In this document: one piece after another, positions 18,470 to 27,875 of the stretch
Layout of the letters: each line of letters begins with the position of its first letter
How positions within the stretch are numbered: position 1 is the first letter of the stretch
The notes under the pieces: model-generated
The model's database searches: none
What the model saw: only the letters and a program-made list of their open reading frames with translations
What the model was told of the DNA's origin: nothing
Assembly: GCA_030433355.1 (NCBI GenBank)
Contig: JAUIMG010000001.1
Coordinates: forward strand, 372,001-436,000
Direction of reading: 5' to 3'
Source of the DNA: Bacteroidia bacterium
Lineage (GTDB): Bacteria; Bacteroidota; Bacteroidia; Flavobacteriales_E; Vicingaceae
Length of the DNA stretch: 64,000 nucleotides
Position numbers and translations under genes: made by a program

Positions 18470-19411
18470 CTAATCTAAAACTAAATTTATTATTATAAAA
18501 GCTAGAGATATAATAAATATGAAAATAGAAGTTAGGCCTTGTTTTTTTTGTCCTTGAAAAAAAATAGCAAACAATAATATTAGAGGGAAAACTAACAAAG
18601 TTAATATTACTTGAATGGGAAGAAAAATAGAAAGAACTGTTATAGAAAAAAGAAACCCTAAAAATAGTTTTACTTGATTTTTCTTTCTTATAACCATTTT
18701 ACTGCTATTTATATATGCTCTGAAAATAACAAAAGCTTGAAGAGGTAAAAACAATGACAGTATAGTCAAATTATTTAATTGCTCATGAAAGAAAACATAC
18801 TTGTAGTGAATTTTATAGTCAATTTCTACCAAATGAAACACAGAGAAGAGCCAAAAGAATAAGAGTAATAAACTAACTAAAAAGAACAATGACTCTCTTA
18901 ACTGGAATGATCGCAAAAGAGCCATTCCAATCAAATTAGGAATTACTAAAAGAACAAGTGAAGGTTCAAAAAATACTAATAACCCATTAAAAAAACCAAG
19001 AATAGAGGCTTCCTTTTTAATATCTATTTGATTGTGTACACTGCTCAAAATCCTTAAAGAAACTAATATAAGGATAGAAATAAAAAGCCATTCTGTTTGT
19101 AATAATATCTCAGGAAATGCAGCTACTACAATACTTAAAGACAAAAATAAAACGCTCTTATCCCCTTCGAATAATTTGTTTTCTCTTAAAATAAGGTATG
19201 AAATTGAGCTTATAAAAAAGCTTAAGATTACCCCTAGAACAAACCTTAATAATAAAGGTAAATGGTAGCCTTCTTGACTAAAATCAAATAATCCATTTGG
19301 TTTAAATACTATAATCTTATCATTTAGAAAAAACCAAAAAGAGACTACAACTAAGGTCACCAATGATAATAAATAGCTAAGCTTGGAATTGTAGTTAATA
19401 TTTATTGCCAT
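18470..19411 (-). CDS. DUF6427-like integral membrane protein
   Basis: This 313-residue protein is almost entirely hydrophobic, with about nine to ten predicted helices and a short basic stretch (VIRKKNQVK). The layout and position between purine genes and next to a DUF6341-like gene match the DUF6427 family of Bacteroidota. It has no catalytic motif I recognise. The family name is from recollection of the genomic context as much as from sequence; the membrane nature is certain. Confidence 0.65.
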   Translation of the reverse strand: MAININYNSKLSYLLSLVTLVVVSFWFFLNDKIIVFKPNGLFDFSQEGYHLPLLLRFVLGVILSFFISSISYLILRENKLFEGDKSVLFLSLSIVVAAFPEILLQTEWLFISILILVSLRILSSVHNQIDIKKEASILGFFNGLLVFFEPSLVLLVIPNLIGMALLRSFQLRESLFFLVSLLLLFFWLFSVFHLVEIDYKIHYKYVFFHEQLNNLTILSLFLPLQAFVIFRAYINSSKMVIRKKNQVKLFLGFLFSITVLSIFLPIQVILTLLVFPLILLFAIFFQGQKKQGLTSIFIFIISLAFIIINLVLD

Positions 19412-19450
19412 TCTGTTGGTTTTTGCGAAGTAAATAAAAGTATAATTATT

Positions 19451-19458
19451 TATCTTTG
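19451..19458 (+). promoter_or_regulatory. -7 box upstream of the DUF6341-like gene
   Basis: TATCTTTG matches TAnnTTTG exactly and ends 22 bases before the ATG at 19481. A TTG at 19423-19425 is 25 bases upstream, slightly beyond the usual spacing. Confidence 0.5.
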
Positions 19459-19480
19459 AGGCCTATTAGAATTTTTTAAA

Positions 19481-19666
19481 ATGACTTGGAACGATTTTGT
19501 TTACGGATTAGGTGACCTTTTAGAGGCTACTTTTACTATTCTACCTATTGCAGGAAATTTACCTAACATTCTGTTTACTCTTATAATTGCAGGTGGACTT
19601 GTTTATTGGATGAATGAGTTAAGAAAATATAAGAAAGAGGCCAAAGAGTCCGGCGGAATGGAATAA
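19481..19666 (+). CDS. Small membrane protein, DUF6341-like
   Basis: This 61-residue protein has one clear transmembrane helix (about 27-46, LPNILFTLIIAGGLVYWM) followed by a charged tail (NELRKYKKEAKESGG). The N-terminal half is amphipathic with a conserved-looking WNDF and LGDLLEATF. It resembles the DUF6341 family, which in Bacteroidota accompanies DUF6427 and purine genes. It is transcribed divergently from the DUF6427-like gene and convergently with purD, with only six bases to the purD stop. It has its own promoter box, so it is probably a real gene. Confidence 0.68.
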   Translation: MTWNDFVYGLGDLLEATFTILPIAGNLPNILFTLIIAGGLVYWMNELRKYKKEAKESGGME

Positions 19667-19672
19667 ACAGTT

Positions 19673-20944
19673 TTATTCTAAATCAAACCCTATATCCTTT
19701 CTATAGTTTTTTCCTTCGAATTCTATTCTATCAATTATATTGTATGAATTCTCCAATGCAGATTCATAATTATTAGAAATTGAGGTTACAGCAATTACCC
19801 TACCTCCATTTGTGACGACAGATTTATTTTCGGAAATAGAGGTGCCAGCATGAAAGATAGTTTCACTATTAATGTTTTCTAAACCTTTGATAGTCTTTCC
19901 TTTTTCATATGCTTCTGGGTATCCTTTTGAAACTAAGATAACTGTTGCAGCTGCATTTTTATCGACTATAATTTCTTCTGCTGCTAAACATTTATTTGTG
20001 GCTGCATTTAGATGTTGCAATAGGTCTGACTTTATTCTGGGAATTACAACTTCTGTTTCCGGATCACCCATTCTTACATTATACTCAATTACATAAGGCT
20101 TATCACCAACTATCATTAACCCAATAAAAACAAAGCCTACATAATCAAAACCTTCCTTTTGAATTCCATGAATTGTTGGTTTTACAATATCGTTTTCAAT
20201 AGATCCAAGCAACTTTTCGTTCATAAAAGGCACTGGAGAAATAGCTCCCATTCCTCCTGTATTTAAGCCAGTATCTCCTTCTCCAATCCTTTTGTAATCC
20301 TTTGCTTCAGGAAGTATTTTATAGTCCTTCCCATCTGTAAGAACAAAAACAGACATTTCAATACCATCCAAAAACTCTTCGATTACTACTTGAGTCGAAG
20401 CTTCACCAAATTTAGCATCCACTAACATTGATTTGAGCTCAATCTTTGCCTTCTCAAAATCATTTAAAATTACTACCCCTTTACCTGCTGCCAAGCCATC
20501 AGCCTTAAGCACATAAGGTGGTTTTAAAGTGGATAAGAATTTGTACCCTTGCTCTAATGTGTCTTTTGTAAAAGTCTCGTAAGCCGCTGTTGGAACTTTA
20601 TACTTGTGCATAAACTCTTTTGCAAAATCTTTGCTCCCCTCTAGCATAGCTCCATTTGAATCTGGGCCGATAACAGCTAAACTTGGCAATTCTTTTGTAA
20701 AGAAATCTTTAATCCCTTCAACAAGTGGTCCTTCAGGACCAACCAAAAGTAGGTCAATAGATTGATCTAAAACAAATTCTTTAATTTCTGAAAAATCAGA
20801 AAGGTTTAATTTAATATTCTCGCCAACAGAGTTAGTACCGGCATTTCCTGGAGCTATAAACAGCTTATTTAAAAGAGGGCTTTGTGCTATTTTCCATGCT
20901 AATGCATGCTCTCTACCACCAGAACCTAAAACTAATACATTCAT
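19673..20944 (-). CDS. purD: Phosphoribosylamine-glycine ligase
   Basis: This 423-residue ATP-grasp ligase catalyses the second step of purine synthesis. It begins MNVLVLGSGGREHALAWK and carries the ATP-grasp segments VLKADGLAAGKGV and VIEYNVRMGDPETE. GDTGLNTGGMGA is specific for PurD. The start is the ATG at 20944; an in-frame TTG five codons upstream is not needed. It is on the same strand as purQ, with the DUF6427/DUF6341 pair between them. Confidence 0.96.
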   Translation of the reverse strand: MNVLVLGSGGREHALAWKIAQSPLLNKLFIAPGNAGTNSVGENIKLNLSDFSEIKEFVLDQSIDLLLVGPEGPLVEGIKDFFTKELPSLAVIGPDSNGAMLEGSKDFAKEFMHKYKVPTAAYETFTKDTLEQGYKFLSTLKPPYVLKADGLAAGKGVVILNDFEKAKIELKSMLVDAKFGEASTQVVIEEFLDGIEMSVFVLTDGKDYKILPEAKDYKRIGEGDTGLNTGGMGAISPVPFMNEKLLGSIENDIVKPTIHGIQKEGFDYVGFVFIGLMIVGDKPYVIEYNVRMGDPETEVVIPRIKSDLLQHLNAATNKCLAAEEIIVDKNAAATVILVSKGYPEAYEKGKTIKGLENINSETIFHAGTSISENKSVVTNGGRVIAVTSISNNYESALENSYNIIDRIEFEGKNYRKDIGFDLE

Positions 20945-20991
20945 CTGATTTTTTTGCAAATAAACTAATTCGACTTAATGTGAAAAAGAAA

Positions 20992-21456
20992 TTAGTCTAA
21001 ATCTTCAAATTGATTTGAAACCCATTTTACATAATCTTTATCGTAAGTAAAGCCTTTGTTGGGTTCCTTGATGTAAAGTTTAGCCACAGGAGGCAACATG
21101 GTTTCATCAAGTCGATCTTCATCTACCTTAAAAAATTCAAGATCCATTTGAAAAAAGTACCTTCCTGTGATATCTACATCGGGGTACTTTGCAATTACTC
21201 CAACTTGTTTTGTTACATACCCATCCTTGGAAAAAGTAATATCATAAACACTGCCTAGTTCAAGTTTTAATTGAAAACTACCGTTTTGTAGTGTAACCCC
21301 TTCCTCTACGGTCTCATTATTTTGAATTACTTCATAATTGACTAGCGGAACTGTTTTTTCAAGGTTTAAAATTTTACCATGAAGTATTAGTACATCTGTC
21401 TGAGCAGTCAATACTCCTAAGGATAGCATAAAAAATATGCTGAATAAAAATCTCAT
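20992..21456 (-). CDS. Exported protein with a carboxypeptidase-regulatory-like domain
   Basis: This 154-residue protein has a signal peptide cut after Ala18, leaving Gln19. The mature part starts as a beta-sandwich of the carboxypeptidase regulatory type (ILHGKILNLEKTVPLVNYEV ... TLQNGSFQLKLELG ... YDITFSKDGYVTK). It then has an acidic segment with DMDLEFF-like spacing and a C-terminal GFTYDKDYV. The order of these elements matches the first 160 residues of the protein at 61577-62920, so the two are probably paralogs. Its function is unknown; location is periplasm or outer membrane. Confidence 0.75.
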   Translation of the reverse strand: MRFLFSIFFMLSLGVLTAQTDVLILHGKILNLEKTVPLVNYEVIQNNETVEEGVTLQNGSFQLKLELGSVYDITFSKDGYVTKQVGVIAKYPDVDITGRYFFQMDLEFFKVDEDRLDETMLPPVAKLYIKEPNKGFTYDKDYVKWVSNQFEDLD

Positions 21457-21505
21457 AATTATTGGTGTTTTTGCCTTATACTACTCTGATAGTAAAAAGG
21501 TTACG

Positions 21506-22735
21506 TCAAAGTCCTAATAAAACTTCTTCAGGATTTTTCCCACCAAATATAATCTTTGTTGGATTCTCAATCATCTCTTTAACTTTAACTAAAAAGCTAA
21601 CTGATTCTTTCCCATCTATAATTCTATGGTCATAAGAAAGAGCTACATACATTATAGGTCTTATTACAACTTCTCCATTCACTGCAATTGGTCTTTCCAC
21701 AATATTGTGCATACCAAGAATTGCTGATTGAGGTGGATTAATTATTGGTGTAGACATCATTGACCCAAAAACACCCCCATTTGTAATAGTAAATGTACCT
21801 CCGGTCATCTCATCAATAGAAATCTTACCATCTCTTGCTTTTATAGCTAGCCTTTTTATATCTGCTTCTATTTCGGCCAAACTCATTTGCTCAGCGTTTC
21901 TAACTACAGGCACCATCAGTCCTTTAGGGCTACTAACAGCTATTCCAATATCGGCATAATCATGAAATACAACTTCATTACCATCAATCATTGCGTTTAC
22001 AGCAGGAAAATGATTTAAAGCTTCAGTAACTGCTTTAGTAAAGAATGACATAAAGCCTAAGTTCACATCATGCTGTTCTCTAAACTTATCCTTCATTCGC
22101 GATCTTAAGTCCATTACTGCACTCATATCTATCTCATTAAAAGTAGTAAGCATTGCAGTTTCATTTTTTACTGAAACTAAGCGTTCTGCAACCTTTCTTC
22201 TTAAAGATGACATTTTCTCTCGGCTTTGGTTCCTAGAGCCACCCCAACCTAAAGTAGAATCAGATGAAACACCTGAAGTCATGTAAGCAATAACATCACT
22301 TTTTAAAATTCTTCCATTATTACCACTTCCTTTAACTTGATTAACAGAAAGTCCATTTTCTGACATCATTTTCTTAGCAACAGGGGAGGCATTTGCATCT
22401 ACTTTTGGAACTTCTGATCTTTCTTCTGCTTTTTTAGTTGCTTCCTCCTGCTTTTGTTCGGTTTTTACCTCTTTTGGCTTATCTTGTCCTGCGGGTGCCT
22501 TCGCTGAAGTATCTATTTCAGCAACTACATCTCCAACGGCCACAGTATCTCCCTCCTCTGCCTTTAGGCTTATAGTTCCACTTGCAGTTGCAGTTAATTC
22601 TAAAGTAGCCTTATCAGAGTCTATCTCTGCTATTACATCATCAATGTTTACATAATCTCCATCAGAAACAGTCCAACTTGCAATATCTACTTCAGATATT
22701 GATTCCCCGGGACTTGGCACTTTAACTTCTTCCAT
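21506..22735 (-). CDS. sucB: 2-oxoglutarate dehydrogenase E2 (dihydrolipoyl succinyltransferase)
   Basis: This 409-residue E2 subunit has a lipoyl domain (about 1-76) with the lipoyl-lysine in [11 protein letters not shown]. An Ala/Lys/Glu-rich linker and the peripheral-subunit-binding domain (about 112-150; [25 protein letters not shown]) follow. The catalytic domain ends with [12 protein letters not shown], holding the His and Asp of the active site. It makes succinyl-CoA in the TCA cycle. It lies 11 bases after sucA in one operon; the shared E3 is not here. Confidence 0.96.
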   Translation of the reverse strand: MEEVKVPSPGESISEVDIASWTVSDGDYVNIDDVIAEIDSDKATLELTATASGTISLKAEEGDTVAVGDVVAEIDTSAKAPAGQDKPKEVKTEQKQEEATKKAEERSEVPKVDANASPVAKKMMSENGLSVNQVKGSGNNGRILKSDVIAYMTSGVSSDSTLGWGGSRNQSREKMSSLRRKVAERLVSVKNETAMLTTFNEIDMSAVMDLRSRMKDKFREQHDVNLGFMSFFTKAVTEALNHFPAVNAMIDGNEVVFHDYADIGIAVSSPKGLMVPVVRNAEQMSLAEIEADIKRLAIKARDGKISIDEMTGGTFTITNGGVFGSMMSTPIINPPQSAILGMHNIVERPIAVNGEVVIRPIMYVALSYDHRIIDGKESVSFLVKVKEMIENPTKIIFGGKNPEEVLLGL

Positions 22736-22746
22736 TTTTCTTTAAA

Positions 22747-25509
22747 TTATGATTCAACTAGTGAATAACTTAATACTTTATCTATTATAGATTTCTGTCT
22801 ATTTGAGAATACTTTACTTGAACCAGAAGCCGGGCTAGCACTTGCATGTCTGCCTATAAACTCCCAATCTTTGGCTTGCTTAGTTGTGGTTTTAATATAT
22901 CGCCATGCTCCCATATTTTCAGGCTCTTCTTGAGCCCATACCAATCTTTCGTAATTCGTGTAGCTTTTTAGCAATTTATCAAATTGCTCTTGTGGGAAAG
23001 GATATAATTGTTCAAGTCTAACTAGTGCAATATCTTCTATTTTATTTTCTCTGACTGCATCTCTTAGCTCATAGTAAAGCTTACCTGAACAACAAACAAC
23101 TGTCTTAACTATTTTCTTTTTTACTATATCGTCATCGATGATTTCTTTAAATCCACCACTACTTAATTCTTTCAAATCTGATACTGCCTCAGGATGTCTA
23201 AGAAGGCTCTTTGGAGTCATGATTACTAATGGTGTTCTAAACTCTCTTTTTAGTTGTCTTCTTAAGATATGAAAGAAGTTTGCAGGAGTAGTACAATTAG
23301 CCACTTGCATATTATAATCTGCACAGAGTGTTAAGTAACGCTCTAACCTAGCACTAGAGTGCTCAGCTCCTTGACCTTCATATCCATGAGGAAGATACAA
23401 TACTAGTCCGCTTTTACTTCTCCATTTATCTTCTGCACTGCTTAAGAACTGATCTATGATTATCTGTGCACCATTATTAAAATCACCAAACTGGGCTTCC
23501 CATATGGTTAGACCATTTGGAGTTGCCATAGCATAACCATATTCGTAACCAAGCACAGCATACTCCGATAACAATGAATTATATATTTGAAATCTTGCTT
23601 GTTTAGGAGATATGTTACTAAGTGGGACATACTCCTCTTCTGAGTCCTCAACCTTCAATACCGCATGCCTATGAGAGAAGGTCCCTCTTTCTACGTCTTG
23701 TCCAGAAATTCTTATTGGAAAGCCTTCCTCTAAAAGAGAACCATAAGCTAATGTTTCTGCCATTCCCCAATCTAAATTCGTACCACTTTCAATCATCTTC
23801 TTACGATCATCCATTAATCGTCTTGACTTCTTGAAAAAAGGCTTTTCTTCTGATATGGTAGAAACTTTTAAACCAATTTCTTTTAATTTTTTCTCGGAGA
23901 CAGCCGTTTCTGGTGAACTAATAAAATCTTCAGGCTTAGATCCTCTTAAACCTTGCCAAGTATCTTGAAGGAAATGAGTAATAGAAGCCTTCTTAATTTC
24001 CTTTGACTCCTGAAGTCTCTCTTGCAATATAGAGTTAAACTCTTTTTGCATTTCTGCAGCTTGTTCTTTAGAAATAACTCCTTTTTGAATTAACTGCTCT
24101 AGGTATATTTCTCTTGGGTTTTTATGTTTCGATATCGCCTTGTATAAAATAGGTTGTGTAAATCTAGGTTCATCCCCTTCATTATGACCATATTTCCTAT
24201 AGCATAATAAGTCTAAAAATACATCCTTTTTAAATTCATTTCTATATTCAAGAGCTAACTTGATGGTATGCACCACTGCCTCAATATCGTCTCCGTTAAC
24301 ATGAAAAACAGGACTTAAAGTTACCTTTCCTACATCCGTACAATAAGTACTTGACCTTGCATCTAAGTAGTTGGTTGTAAATCCAATTTGATTGTTAATG
24401 ACTATATGAATTGTACCTCCTGTTTTATACGCATCCAAATTTGCCATTTGAACCAATTCATATACTAAACCTTGACCTGCGATTGATGCATCTCCATGAA
24501 TTAAAATAGGAGCGATTTTTTTGTAAGACCCTAAATAATTATCCACCTTTGCCCTTACAATCCCTTCAACAACAGGATCTACTGCCTCCAAATGAGATGG
24601 GTTAGGGCATAAAGTCAACTTTACATCTTTTCCTTCATTTGTTTTTACATCTGAGGTAAAACCCAAATGATATTTAACATCCCCATCGAATAAATTATCT
24701 TCATACTCTTTGCCCTCAAATTCACTAAAAATAGCATCGTACGTTTTATTAAAAATATTGGCTAGAACATTTAACCTTCCTCTATGAGCCATGCCAAAGA
24801 CAAACTCGTCTATCCCCATCTTTGCTCCCATTTCAATGACAGCATCTAATGCAGGGATTAGAGATTCTCCTCCTTCTAATGAAAATCGTTTTTGACCAAC
24901 AAACTTTTTATGTAAAAACTGCTCAAACATGACGGCCTGACCAAGCTTTCTTAACATATACTTTTTTTCATCCACTGAAAACTCAGGTTGATTGCGATTG
25001 GTTTCTAATTTATCTTGCAACCATTTAACCTTTTCTGGCTTTCGAATGTATCTATATTCCACTCCAATTGAACTGCAATAAGTAGCTTTTAAATGCTCTA
25101 CTATTTCTTTTAGAGTAACCTCGCCCAAACCAATTTCTTGGCCTGCCTTAAATTTTTGATCTAAATCTGCTTCACTTAATCCAAAATTTTCAATATCTAG
25201 GCTTGGCTTGTACTGTCTTCTATCTCTAACTGGGTTTGTCTTCGTAAACAGATGCCCTCTGCTTCTATAACCATCAATTAAGTTGATTACTTTAAATTCT
25301 TTATCGAAATCAATAGAAGATTCAAAAACTGCTTTCTTGCTTTGTACCGAAGGAGTGTCAACTTCTTCATAATTGCTTCTAGCAAATTCGAAACCTTCAA
25401 AAAAACGAGCCCATCCCTCCTCAACAGACGATGGGTCTTCTAAAAAATCATTGTAGAGCTTTTCAACTGCAGTAACATCAGCATTGCTCAGAAAGGAAAA
25501 TTTATCCAT
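22747..25509 (-). CDS. sucA: 2-oxoglutarate dehydrogenase E1
   Basis: This 920-residue thiamine-diphosphate enzyme decarboxylates 2-oxoglutarate. The N-terminal E2-binding region (FLSNADVTAVEKLYNDFLED) is followed by FVFGMAHRGRLNVL. The thiamine-binding core is HGDASIAGQG plus NNQIGFTT. The C-terminal pyrimidine-binding domain has EAQFGDFNNGAQ and LPHGYEGQGAEHSSARLER. The length is typical. It is the first gene of the sucAB operon. Confidence 0.97.
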   Translation of the reverse strand: MDKFSFLSNADVTAVEKLYNDFLEDPSSVEEGWARFFEGFEFARSNYEEVDTPSVQSKKAVFESSIDFDKEFKVINLIDGYRSRGHLFTKTNPVRDRRQYKPSLDIENFGLSEADLDQKFKAGQEIGLGEVTLKEIVEHLKATYCSSIGVEYRYIRKPEKVKWLQDKLETNRNQPEFSVDEKKYMLRKLGQAVMFEQFLHKKFVGQKRFSLEGGESLIPALDAVIEMGAKMGIDEFVFGMAHRGRLNVLANIFNKTYDAIFSEFEGKEYEDNLFDGDVKYHLGFTSDVKTNEGKDVKLTLCPNPSHLEAVDPVVEGIVRAKVDNYLGSYKKIAPILIHGDASIAGQGLVYELVQMANLDAYKTGGTIHIVINNQIGFTTNYLDARSSTYCTDVGKVTLSPVFHVNGDDIEAVVHTIKLALEYRNEFKKDVFLDLLCYRKYGHNEGDEPRFTQPILYKAISKHKNPREIYLEQLIQKGVISKEQAAEMQKEFNSILQERLQESKEIKKASITHFLQDTWQGLRGSKPEDFISSPETAVSEKKLKEIGLKVSTISEEKPFFKKSRRLMDDRKKMIESGTNLDWGMAETLAYGSLLEEGFPIRISGQDVERGTFSHRHAVLKVEDSEEEYVPLSNISPKQARFQIYNSLLSEYAVLGYEYGYAMATPNGLTIWEAQFGDFNNGAQIIIDQFLSSAEDKWRSKSGLVLYLPHGYEGQGAEHSSARLERYLTLCADYNMQVANCTTPANFFHILRRQLKREFRTPLVIMTPKSLLRHPEAVSDLKELSSGGFKEIIDDDIVKKKIVKTVVCCSGKLYYELRDAVRENKIEDIALVRLEQLYPFPQEQFDKLLKSYTNYERLVWAQEEPENMGAWRYIKTTTKQAKDWEFIGRHASASPASGSSKVFSNRQKSIIDKVLSYSLVES

Positions 25510-25538
25510 ATAAAATTTAAATGTGAATAATCACTCGA

Positions 25539-25546
25539 CAAATTTA
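25539..25546 (-). promoter_or_regulatory. -7 box upstream of sucAB
   Basis: The minus strand reads TAAATTTG, a full match to TAnnTTTG, 29 bases before the sucA ATG. No clear TTG lies at the right distance. Confidence 0.45.
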
Positions 25547-25569
25547 ACTAATTCTAATACACTAGTATA

Positions 25570-25965
25570 TTAAACATCCGACCTTAGTTTTTGATTTTTT
25601 ATATAGTCCTTAATAAGCACTTTTAAAAATTCTCTTTCAATAATTAGCATCGTTAAATCATCCAAAGCATTTTCAGTTTTATCTAATGGCAAAAGATTTT
25701 TCACCTTTTTTTCAGGAATGTCAATTCTGTATAAAAGAGCAAAAAAATATTCAATTCTAGTTTCTAATAATTCTAAAACTAAAGGTTTTAATAAACCTAC
25801 TATATACTCTTTCTGATTATTAACTTCTTCTATTTCTATGCCAGCTAAGTCTTCTCTATCGAAATCTTTCGCGATTTGTTTAATCGTTTGCACCCAATAC
25901 CAATGGATTTTTTCTGCTTTAAATACTAAATCAGAATTAAAAAGTTGAATTCCTGTATCTTTCAT
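25570..25965 (-). CDS. Small helical protein of unknown function
   Basis: This 131-residue cytoplasmic protein has no signal peptide or membrane segment. It is predicted to be mostly alpha-helical, with an acidic IEIEEVNNQKE segment and a C-terminal half rich in Leu, Ile and Lys. The motif LLYRIDIPEKKVK may be conserved, but I do not recognise the family. It starts 36 bases from the divergent epimerase gene. It lies upstream of sucAB, though the promoter box between them argues for separate transcription. Confidence 0.65.
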   Translation of the reverse strand: MKDTGIQLFNSDLVFKAEKIHWYWVQTIKQIAKDFDREDLAGIEIEEVNNQKEYIVGLLKPLVLELLETRIEYFFALLYRIDIPEKKVKNLLPLDKTENALDDLTMLIIEREFLKVLIKDYIKNQKLRSDV

Positions 25966-26001
25966 CCTCGAACTATTAATCTTTTATAAGGTTTCAAAGG
26001 C

Positions 26002-26904
26002 ATGAGAAAAGTACTAATATCAGGAGGAACTGGTCTAGTTGGGAGCAGATTAAAAACAATTCTTACGAAAAGAGGCTATAAGGTCTTTCTTCTTTCTAGA
26101 AAGGAAAGTGACAGCTCCAAAGGGATTATTCATTGGAATCCTGAAAAAGGAATCTTAAATCCAGAAGAAATTGATGGAATGTCTCATATTATCAATCTTG
26201 CGGGGGCAGGAATTGCAGATAAAAAGTGGACTAAAGAGAGAAAAGAGTTAATTAAAAATAGCCGAACCAATAGTATTGCATTGCTAGCAAAATGCTTAAG
26301 CCAAATAGATAATAAACCTATCAGCTTTGTTACTGCTTCTGCAGTTGGCTATTATGGTTTAAATACCCAAGAAAAAGCTTATAAAGAAAGTGATCCTGCA
26401 GGAATTGACTTTTTAGCAGAAACATGCATAGCGTGGGAAAAAGAAGCAAATAAGGTTTCTAAGCTACATATTCCTAGCTCTAAAATTAGGATAGGAATAG
26501 TATTGGATAAAAATGGTGGCGCTTTAAAGGAGATGGCAAAGCCCGTAAAGTTAGGTTTTGGTTCTGCATTAGGCAGTGGTAAACAATATATCCCTTGGAT
26601 TCATATCGACGACCTGTGTGAGCTTTTCATTTTTGCTATGGAAAACAAAAAAAATGAGGTATATAATGCTGCTTCACCTTATCAGCTGAATAACTTAGAA
26701 TTTACAAAAATACTAGCTAAAGTTTTTAAAAAGCCTATTTGGCTGCCAGCAGTGCCAGGAGCTCTTATAAAGTTAATTATGGGAGATAGGGCTCAATTAG
26801 TTTTAGAGGGAAGTAAAGTTGATGTTTCTAAAGTTTTAAAAGACGGATTCGTTTTTAAATATCCATCTTTAGAGAATGCCCTAAGTCAAATTTACGGCAA
26901 CTAA
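26002..26904 (+). CDS. TIGR01777-family epimerase (YfcH/SDR39U1-like)
   Basis: This 300-residue extended SDR begins VLISGGTGLVGSRL. It carries the family marks IINLAGAGIADKKWT, SRTNS, ASAVGYYG and the C-terminal DUF1731 segment with PAVPGALIKLIMGDRAQLVLEGSKV. Members bind NADP but their substrate is unknown, and the catalytic Tyr is in VGYYG. Its stop overlaps the stop of the convergent prenyl synthase in a shared CTAA. Confidence 0.9.
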   Translation: MRKVLISGGTGLVGSRLKTILTKRGYKVFLLSRKESDSSKGIIHWNPEKGILNPEEIDGMSHIINLAGAGIADKKWTKERKELIKNSRTNSIALLAKCLSQIDNKPISFVTASAVGYYGLNTQEKAYKESDPAGIDFLAETCIAWEKEANKVSKLHIPSSKIRIGIVLDKNGGALKEMAKPVKLGFGSALGSGKQYIPWIHIDDLCELFIFAMENKKNEVYNAASPYQLNNLEFTKILAKVFKKPIWLPAVPGALIKLIMGDRAQLVLEGSKVDVSKVLKDGFVFKYPSLENALSQIYGN

Positions 26905-27875
26905 GTTTTACGATGCATCAAACTTTTTGCTAAACTCAATAGAGGCTCTTTCCGCTGATCAGGAATATTGATGGAGTTCATTTCGTTGAGGGCTTTATCA
27001 AAATAATACTCCATTCTTTTTTTTGTTGAGTCCGCAATATTTAATTCATTAAAAATTGCCAGAGTATCCTTTATTTTTTGATCAGCATTTATTGCTGTAT
27101 TTTTTAAGTTTTCTAAGTTCTGCTTTTGTATTGAATTTGCTTTTTCTAGCGCAGAAATCATCAAAAAAGTTTTTTTATTATTTAAAATATCTCCCCCTAC
27201 TTTTTTACCAAACTCTTTGGGGTTTGCATATGCGTCTAAATAATCATCTTGAATTTGGAAAGCGATTCCTATGCATCTGCCAAACTCATAAATAGCTTCA
27301 GAGTCTTCTTTAGAGGCCCCAGAATAAATTGCTCCGAGCTTTAAACTGCAGGCAAGTAAAACTGCAGTTTTCAATTCAATCATTCTTTCATACTGACTTA
27401 AATTAATTTCGTCTTCCGACTCATAATTCATATCAAATTGTTGCCCCTCACAAACTTCAATTGCGGTGGTATTAAATAAATCTAAAATCTCTTTCAGGTA
27501 AGGTGTATCTACCTTACATAATTGCTGATAGGCCTTTACAAACATTACATCTCCAGATAAGATTGCAATATCTCTATTCCACTTTTCATGAATTGTTTTT
27601 TCTCCGCGTCTTAAGGGAGCCTCATCCATGATATCGTCATGAACTAAAGAGAAGTTGTGAAATATTTCAATGCCCATTGCTAAATCCATTGCTCCCTTAA
27701 AGTCGCCTTTAAACATTTGCGCAGACAACAAACATAGGGTTGGTCTTATTCTCTTACCACCTAATTGTAATATATAAGAGATAGGATCATACAGTTCAGA
27801 TGGTTGCCCTTTAAAGTTTGTATTATGAATCTCCTTTTCAACCATTTGGGAGATTTCTTTCCAAGAGAGAATCAT
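26901..27875 (-). CDS. Polyprenyl diphosphate synthase (trans, short chain)
   Basis: This 324-residue trans-prenyltransferase has the first Asp-rich motif in LVHDDIMDEAPLRRG and the second in QIQDDYLDAYANP. GGKRIRPTLCLLSAQM is the N-terminal allyl/IPP site. It elongates farnesyl or geranylgeranyl diphosphate; the chain length cannot be fixed by eye. It overlaps the epimerase gene upstream by four bases and is the last gene of the four-gene minus-strand operon. Products could feed quinones, carotenoids or glycan carrier lipids. Confidence 0.93.
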   Translation of the reverse strand: MILSWKEISQMVEKEIHNTNFKGQPSELYDPISYILQLGGKRIRPTLCLLSAQMFKGDFKGAMDLAMGIEIFHNFSLVHDDIMDEAPLRRGEKTIHEKWNRDIAILSGDVMFVKAYQQLCKVDTPYLKEILDLFNTTAIEVCEGQQFDMNYESEDEINLSQYERMIELKTAVLLACSLKLGAIYSGASKEDSEAIYEFGRCIGIAFQIQDDYLDAYANPKEFGKKVGGDILNNKKTFLMISALEKANSIQKQNLENLKNTAINADQKIKDTLAIFNELNIADSTKKRMEYYFDKALNEMNSINIPDQRKEPLLSLAKSLMHRKT

